Assembly: GCF_016806835.2 (NCBI RefSeq)
Contig: NZ_CP086111.1
Span: 2,491,001 to 2,555,000, forward strand
DNA: 64,000 nt
Source: Skermanella rosea
GTDB taxonomy: Bacteria > Pseudomonadota > Alphaproteobacteria > Azospirillales > Azospirillaceae
Direction of reading: 5' to 3'
Shown piece by piece: positions 61,134 through 64,000 of the stretch. The translations under genes were made by a program, and so were the position numbers. Below the pieces are notes generated by a model. It worked only from the letters and a program-made list of their open reading frames with translations, made no database searches and was not told the DNA's origin. The stretch's first letter is position 1; each line of letters starts with the position of its first letter.

Positions 61134-62129
61134 TCAGAGGGTCTGGACGTAATTCAGCGGAACGAACTCGTATCCGGAACCCTCGCGCCGGACATGGCCG
61201 GCGTTGGGCAGGCCCCAATGGTATCCGAACGCCAGGGCCCGGTCAGCCGCGATTCGGTCCAGCAACCTTCGGCGGGTCGCCCGGGCCATGTCGGCATCCA
61301 TGTCGAACACCGCCGACCAGTCGGGGTTCCGGACGAACAGGAACGGCACGTTGGTCGTATCGGCCAGCGCCATGACCGTATCGTTGCCGGACGAGATCTG
61401 GAGCGCGGTGTGGCCGGGTGTATGGCCATGGGCCTGGACCGCGGTGAAGCCCGGAATGATCTCCTCGTCGGACTTGTAGCGCCGGACCCGGTCGCCGAGA
61501 TCGCCGAAGGTGGATCGGACCAGTTCGAACGCCGGTTTCCGCCCCGCCGGCGCCCGGCTCATCTCGCCCTCGTCCATCCAGTACGCCCACTCCGCTTCCG
61601 GAACGAGGATTTCGGCATTGGGAAAGGCCAGGCCGTTGTCGGTGCCCTTGATTCCCGAGATGTGGTCGCCGTGGAAATGCGAGATCACCAGGGTGGTGAT
61701 CGAGGCCGGCTCGATCCCGGCCGCCGCCATGTTCCGGCTCATCATGCCGGTGGTCGGCCCCAGCTTGCCGCCGGAGCCGGCGTCCAGCAGGACGACCTGG
61801 CTGCCGGTATGGACGACCGCCGGCGTGTAGGTGATGCGCAGGCTGTCCGTCGGGCGGAAGGCGTCCTTCAGAGCCGCCTGGACCTGGTCGAGCGGAGCAT
61901 TGACGACGAACTGGTCGTTCATGGGCCGGGTGCCATACCCGTCGAACAGGGACGTCACCTCGAACGAACCGACCTTGTAGCGGAAGGCTCCCGGAAGCTG
62001 GGCGTTCGCCTGCGGCGGCGCGCCCTGGGCGCTGGCCTTGCCGGAGGCGAGCGGTCCTGCCGCTGCCGCCGCCGTCACGGCCGCGGCGGTGCCGAGTAGA
62101 GCGCGACGGTTCATTCCTGCTTCTGCCAT
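61134..62129 (-). CDS. Exported MBL-fold metallo-hydrolase
   Basis: A 331-aa metallo-beta-lactamase-fold hydrolase. AGAGGAA supports ATG 62129. The N-terminus is Tat-like (NRRALLGTAAAVTAAAAAG) with cleavage near ASAQG. The metal motif is SHFHGDHISG, with further ligands in HGHTPGHT and the C-terminal His of YHWGLP. It resembles the periplasmic lactonase-like or alkyl-sulfatase-unlike subgroup of unknown substrate. It is divergent from the penicillin-acylase gene. Confidence 0.9.
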   Translation of the reverse strand: MAEAGMNRRALLGTAAAVTAAAAAGPLASGKASAQGAPPQANAQLPGAFRYKVGSFEVTSLFDGYGTRPMNDQFVVNAPLDQVQAALKDAFRPTDSLRITYTPAVVHTGSQVVLLDAGSGGKLGPTTGMMSRNMAAAGIEPASITTLVISHFHGDHISGIKGTDNGLAFPNAEILVPEAEWAYWMDEGEMSRAPAGRKPAFELVRSTFGDLGDRVRRYKSDEEIIPGFTAVQAHGHTPGHTALQISSGNDTVMALADTTNVPFLFVRNPDWSAVFDMDADMARATRRRLLDRIAADRALAFGYHWGLPNAGHVRREGSGYEFVPLNYVQTL

Positions 62130-62400
62130 GGCTTCGTTCCTCTTGCTGTTTGCTGGCTGCCGTTTGCCTGCCGGTACCGTCATTTAGGTCGACGCGCGCG
62201 AAAGTCTCCGCCGCCCGCTTAAGCAGGACAACTTTGTGAAATGCATCAGGCGCCACCCTGTTCCGGCGGACCCCGTCGAAAATCGGGCATGCCTGCCATG
62301 AGGCTTTTCCCGGACCGGAACCCTGTCCGGATGTCGGAAGCGCCGAATAGACTGCGCTCAACCACAAGTTCAGCAGTCATATGGAAAAAGGGGAGGAACG

Positions 62401-64000
62401 ATGGAGAGTTTCACGAAGCGGGCACTGGCAGCCTGTTCGCTCCTGGCGCTGATGGGGACCGCCGCCGCGGCGCAGACGCAGGGCGTGGCATCGGTGGCGG
62501 AAAAGACCTACAGGGTCGCGGGCCTGACCTCTCCGGCCGAGATCATCGTCGACCGGTGGGGCGTTCCTCACCTTTACGCGGAAAACACTTACGACGTTTT
62601 CTTCGTGCAAGGCTTCAACGCGGCGCGCGACCGGCTCTGGCAGATCGACCTGTGGCGGAAGCGCGGCCTGGGCGAACTCGCCCGCGATTTCGGCCCGGCC
62701 TATGTCGAGCAGGACCGGATGGCCCGGCAGTTCCTGTACCGCGGCGACATGTACCGGGAGTGGCTGGCGTACGGGTCCGACGCGAAGCGGATCGCCCAGC
62801 GCTACACAGACGGGGTGAACGCCTTCGTCACCCTGGCCCGGCAGGACGCCGACCTGCTGCCCCTGGAGTTCAAGCTTCTGGGATACCAGCCGTCCTACTG
62901 GCTGCCGGAAGACGTGGTGCGCATCCGGAGCCACGGCCTGACCCGCAACCTCGACAGCGAGATCGAGCGCGCGGCCGTGGCCTGCGCCGCCGACCTCAAG
63001 ACCGACCTGATGCGCCGCACCCTGGAGGTCGATGCCGAAACGACGGGATGGGAGACGAAGGTGCCGGAGGGGCTCGATCCCTGCGCGATTCCGCCCCAGG
63101 TCGCGCAGGCGTACGATCTCGGCACCGGCGGCGTCACCTTCACCAAGGAGAAGCTGGCGGGGGGCCAGCGGGCGGGCAGAGAGTCCGGGCAAGTGCCGGA
63201 GATCGAGCCGACGGCGCTCGGCAGCAACAACTGGGCGATCGCGCCGGCAAAGACCACCACCGGCAGGGCTATCCTGGCCAACGACCCCCACCGGGCGCAC
63301 GGGGCGCCGTCGCTGCGCTACATCACCCACCTGAACGCGCCGGGCTTCAGCGTGATCGGCGCGGGCGAGCCGTCGCTTCCCGGCATCTCGATCGGCCATA
63401 ACGGCAAGATCGCCTTCGGCCTGACGATCTTCTCGATCGACCAGGAAGACCTCTATGTCTACGACCTGAACCCGGCCGACCGGTCCCAGTACAGCTACCA
63501 GGGCCGCTGGGAGCCGATGACGACCGTGGCCGACGAGATCCCGGTGAAGGGCCAGTCCGACCGCAAGGTGGGTCTCCGCTACACCCGGCACGGGCCGGTG
63601 CTTCATGTGGACGAGGCGAACAACAAGGCCTACGCCGTGCGCGCGGCTTGGCTGGAACCGGGTATGGCGCCTTACTTCGGCAGCATCGACTATATGCGCG
63701 CCGAGAACTGGGACGAGTTCCTGGCCGCCATGAACCGCTGGGGCTCCCCGTCGGAGAACCAGGTCTATGCCGATATCGACGGCAATATCGGCTGGAAGCC
63801 GGGCGGGCTGACTCCCGTGCGGCCGAACTGGGACGGGCTGCTGCCGGTGCCGGGTGACGGCCGCTACGAATGGGCCGGCTACCGCGACATGGACGAACTG
63901 CCGGTCGAGTACAATCCGCAGCGGAACTGGGTCGGCAGCGCCAACCAGAACAACCTGCCGGCGGGCTATCCCAACGCCGAGAAGAAGATCGGCTTCGAAT
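62401..64000 (+). CDS. Penicillin acylase family protein (truncated at window edge)
   Basis: The first 533 codons of a secreted Ntn-hydrolase. GGGAGGAACG precedes ATG 62401, and a signal peptide ends near AAAAQ (about residue 24). The autocleavage/nucleophile Ser275 is in ALGSNNWAIAPAKT, followed by the DPHRAHGAPSLRYITHL and GISIGHNGKIAFGLT regions of the beta chain. Such enzymes cleave N-acyl bonds: beta-lactam side chains, acyl-homoserine lactones or acylated peptides. The acyl substrate cannot be read from sequence. The 3' end lies beyond 64000. Confidence 0.95.
   Translation, partial: MESFTKRALAACSLLALMGTAAAAQTQGVASVAEKTYRVAGLTSPAEIIVDRWGVPHLYAENTYDVFFVQGFNAARDRLWQIDLWRKRGLGELARDFGPAYVEQDRMARQFLYRGDMYREWLAYGSDAKRIAQRYTDGVNAFVTLARQDADLLPLEFKLLGYQPSYWLPEDVVRIRSHGLTRNLDSEIERAAVACAADLKTDLMRRTLEVDAETTGWETKVPEGLDPCAIPPQVAQAYDLGTGGVTFTKEKLAGGQRAGRESGQVPEIEPTALGSNNWAIAPAKTTTGRAILANDPHRAHGAPSLRYITHLNAPGFSVIGAGEPSLPGISIGHNGKIAFGLTIFSIDQEDLYVYDLNPADRSQYSYQGRWEPMTTVADEIPVKGQSDRKVGLRYTRHGPVLHVDEANNKAYAVRAAWLEPGMAPYFGSIDYMRAENWDEFLAAMNRWGSPSENQVYADIDGNIGWKPGGLTPVRPNWDGLLPVPGDGRYEWAGYRDMDELPVEYNPQRNWVGSANQNNLPAGYPNAEKKIGFE

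Overview
This window is chromosomal DNA of a high-GC alphaproteobacterium, most likely a member of the Rhodospirillales (Azospirillum/Skermanella-like). The evidence is the uniformly high GC, a cysteine-free ribosomal protein S4, a DUF1476 / ATPase-zeta protein (a family confined to alphaproteobacteria), the purQ-purL-bolA-grxD and purC-purS arrangements, a complete liv operon carrying a small extra membrane protein, and many chemoreceptors. The placement is inferred from gene content, not from a phylogeny. I see no rRNA, tRNA, CRISPR array, insertion sequence, integrase or phage gene.

Layout. 0-8 kb: a partial gene at the left edge, a DegP-like protease with a Gly/Pro-rich linker, a CsbD/DUF883-like stress protein, a zinc-dependent phospholipase C-like protein, RidA, a ROK sugar kinase, a secreted protein of unknown function and an AzlCD exporter. 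8-14 kb: the branched-chain amino-acid ABC importer livHMGF, a small membrane protein and the binding protein, ended by a strong terminator. 14-19 kb: two small unknown genes, glutathione reductase, class II DAHP synthase and a nicotinate phosphoribosyltransferase. 19-25 kb: an HBM-type chemoreceptor, an AT-rich gap, a globin-chemoreceptor-PilZ fusion, and a full-length NAD-synthetase homologue that has lost its catalytic motifs. 25-32 kb: a di-haem peroxidase fused to a cupredoxin, then gltX-cysS-cimA-trmJ. 32-41 kb: a small unknown gene, an orphan OmpR-type regulator, a YfiR-like / TonB-receptor / chemoreceptor cassette, rpsD, rarD and a fourth chemoreceptor. 41-50 kb: grxD, bolA, purL and purQ on the minus strand, then a TRAP transporter-amidase-small membrane protein operon, and YceI. 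50-55 kb: a 3-methyladenine DNA glycosylase overlapping purS, then purC, an NRDE protein, ATPase zeta and purB. 55-64 kb: csbD, a receiver protein with a degenerate kinase core, class II aldolase, radC, map, sfsA, small proteins, rhodanese, a GFA protein, an MBL hydrolase and a truncated penicillin-acylase gene.

How it fits together. Housekeeping themes are purine synthesis (purQLCSB), NAD metabolism (NAPRTase plus the NadE-like protein), aminoacyl-tRNA supply and amino-acid uptake or export. These are interleaved with environmental sensing (four chemoreceptors and two regulators) and stress defence (DegP, two CsbD-type proteins, RidA, glutathione reductase, Grx/BolA, peroxidase). Three genes carry upstream sequences resembling the alphaproteobacterial general-stress sigma factor (EcfG) promoter. 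The most noteworthy items are the NadE pseudoenzyme candidate, the YfiR-TonB receptor-chemoreceptor cassette, the peroxidase-cupredoxin fusion with a Fur-like site, the globin-MCP-PilZ fusion and the receiver/pseudokinase protein.
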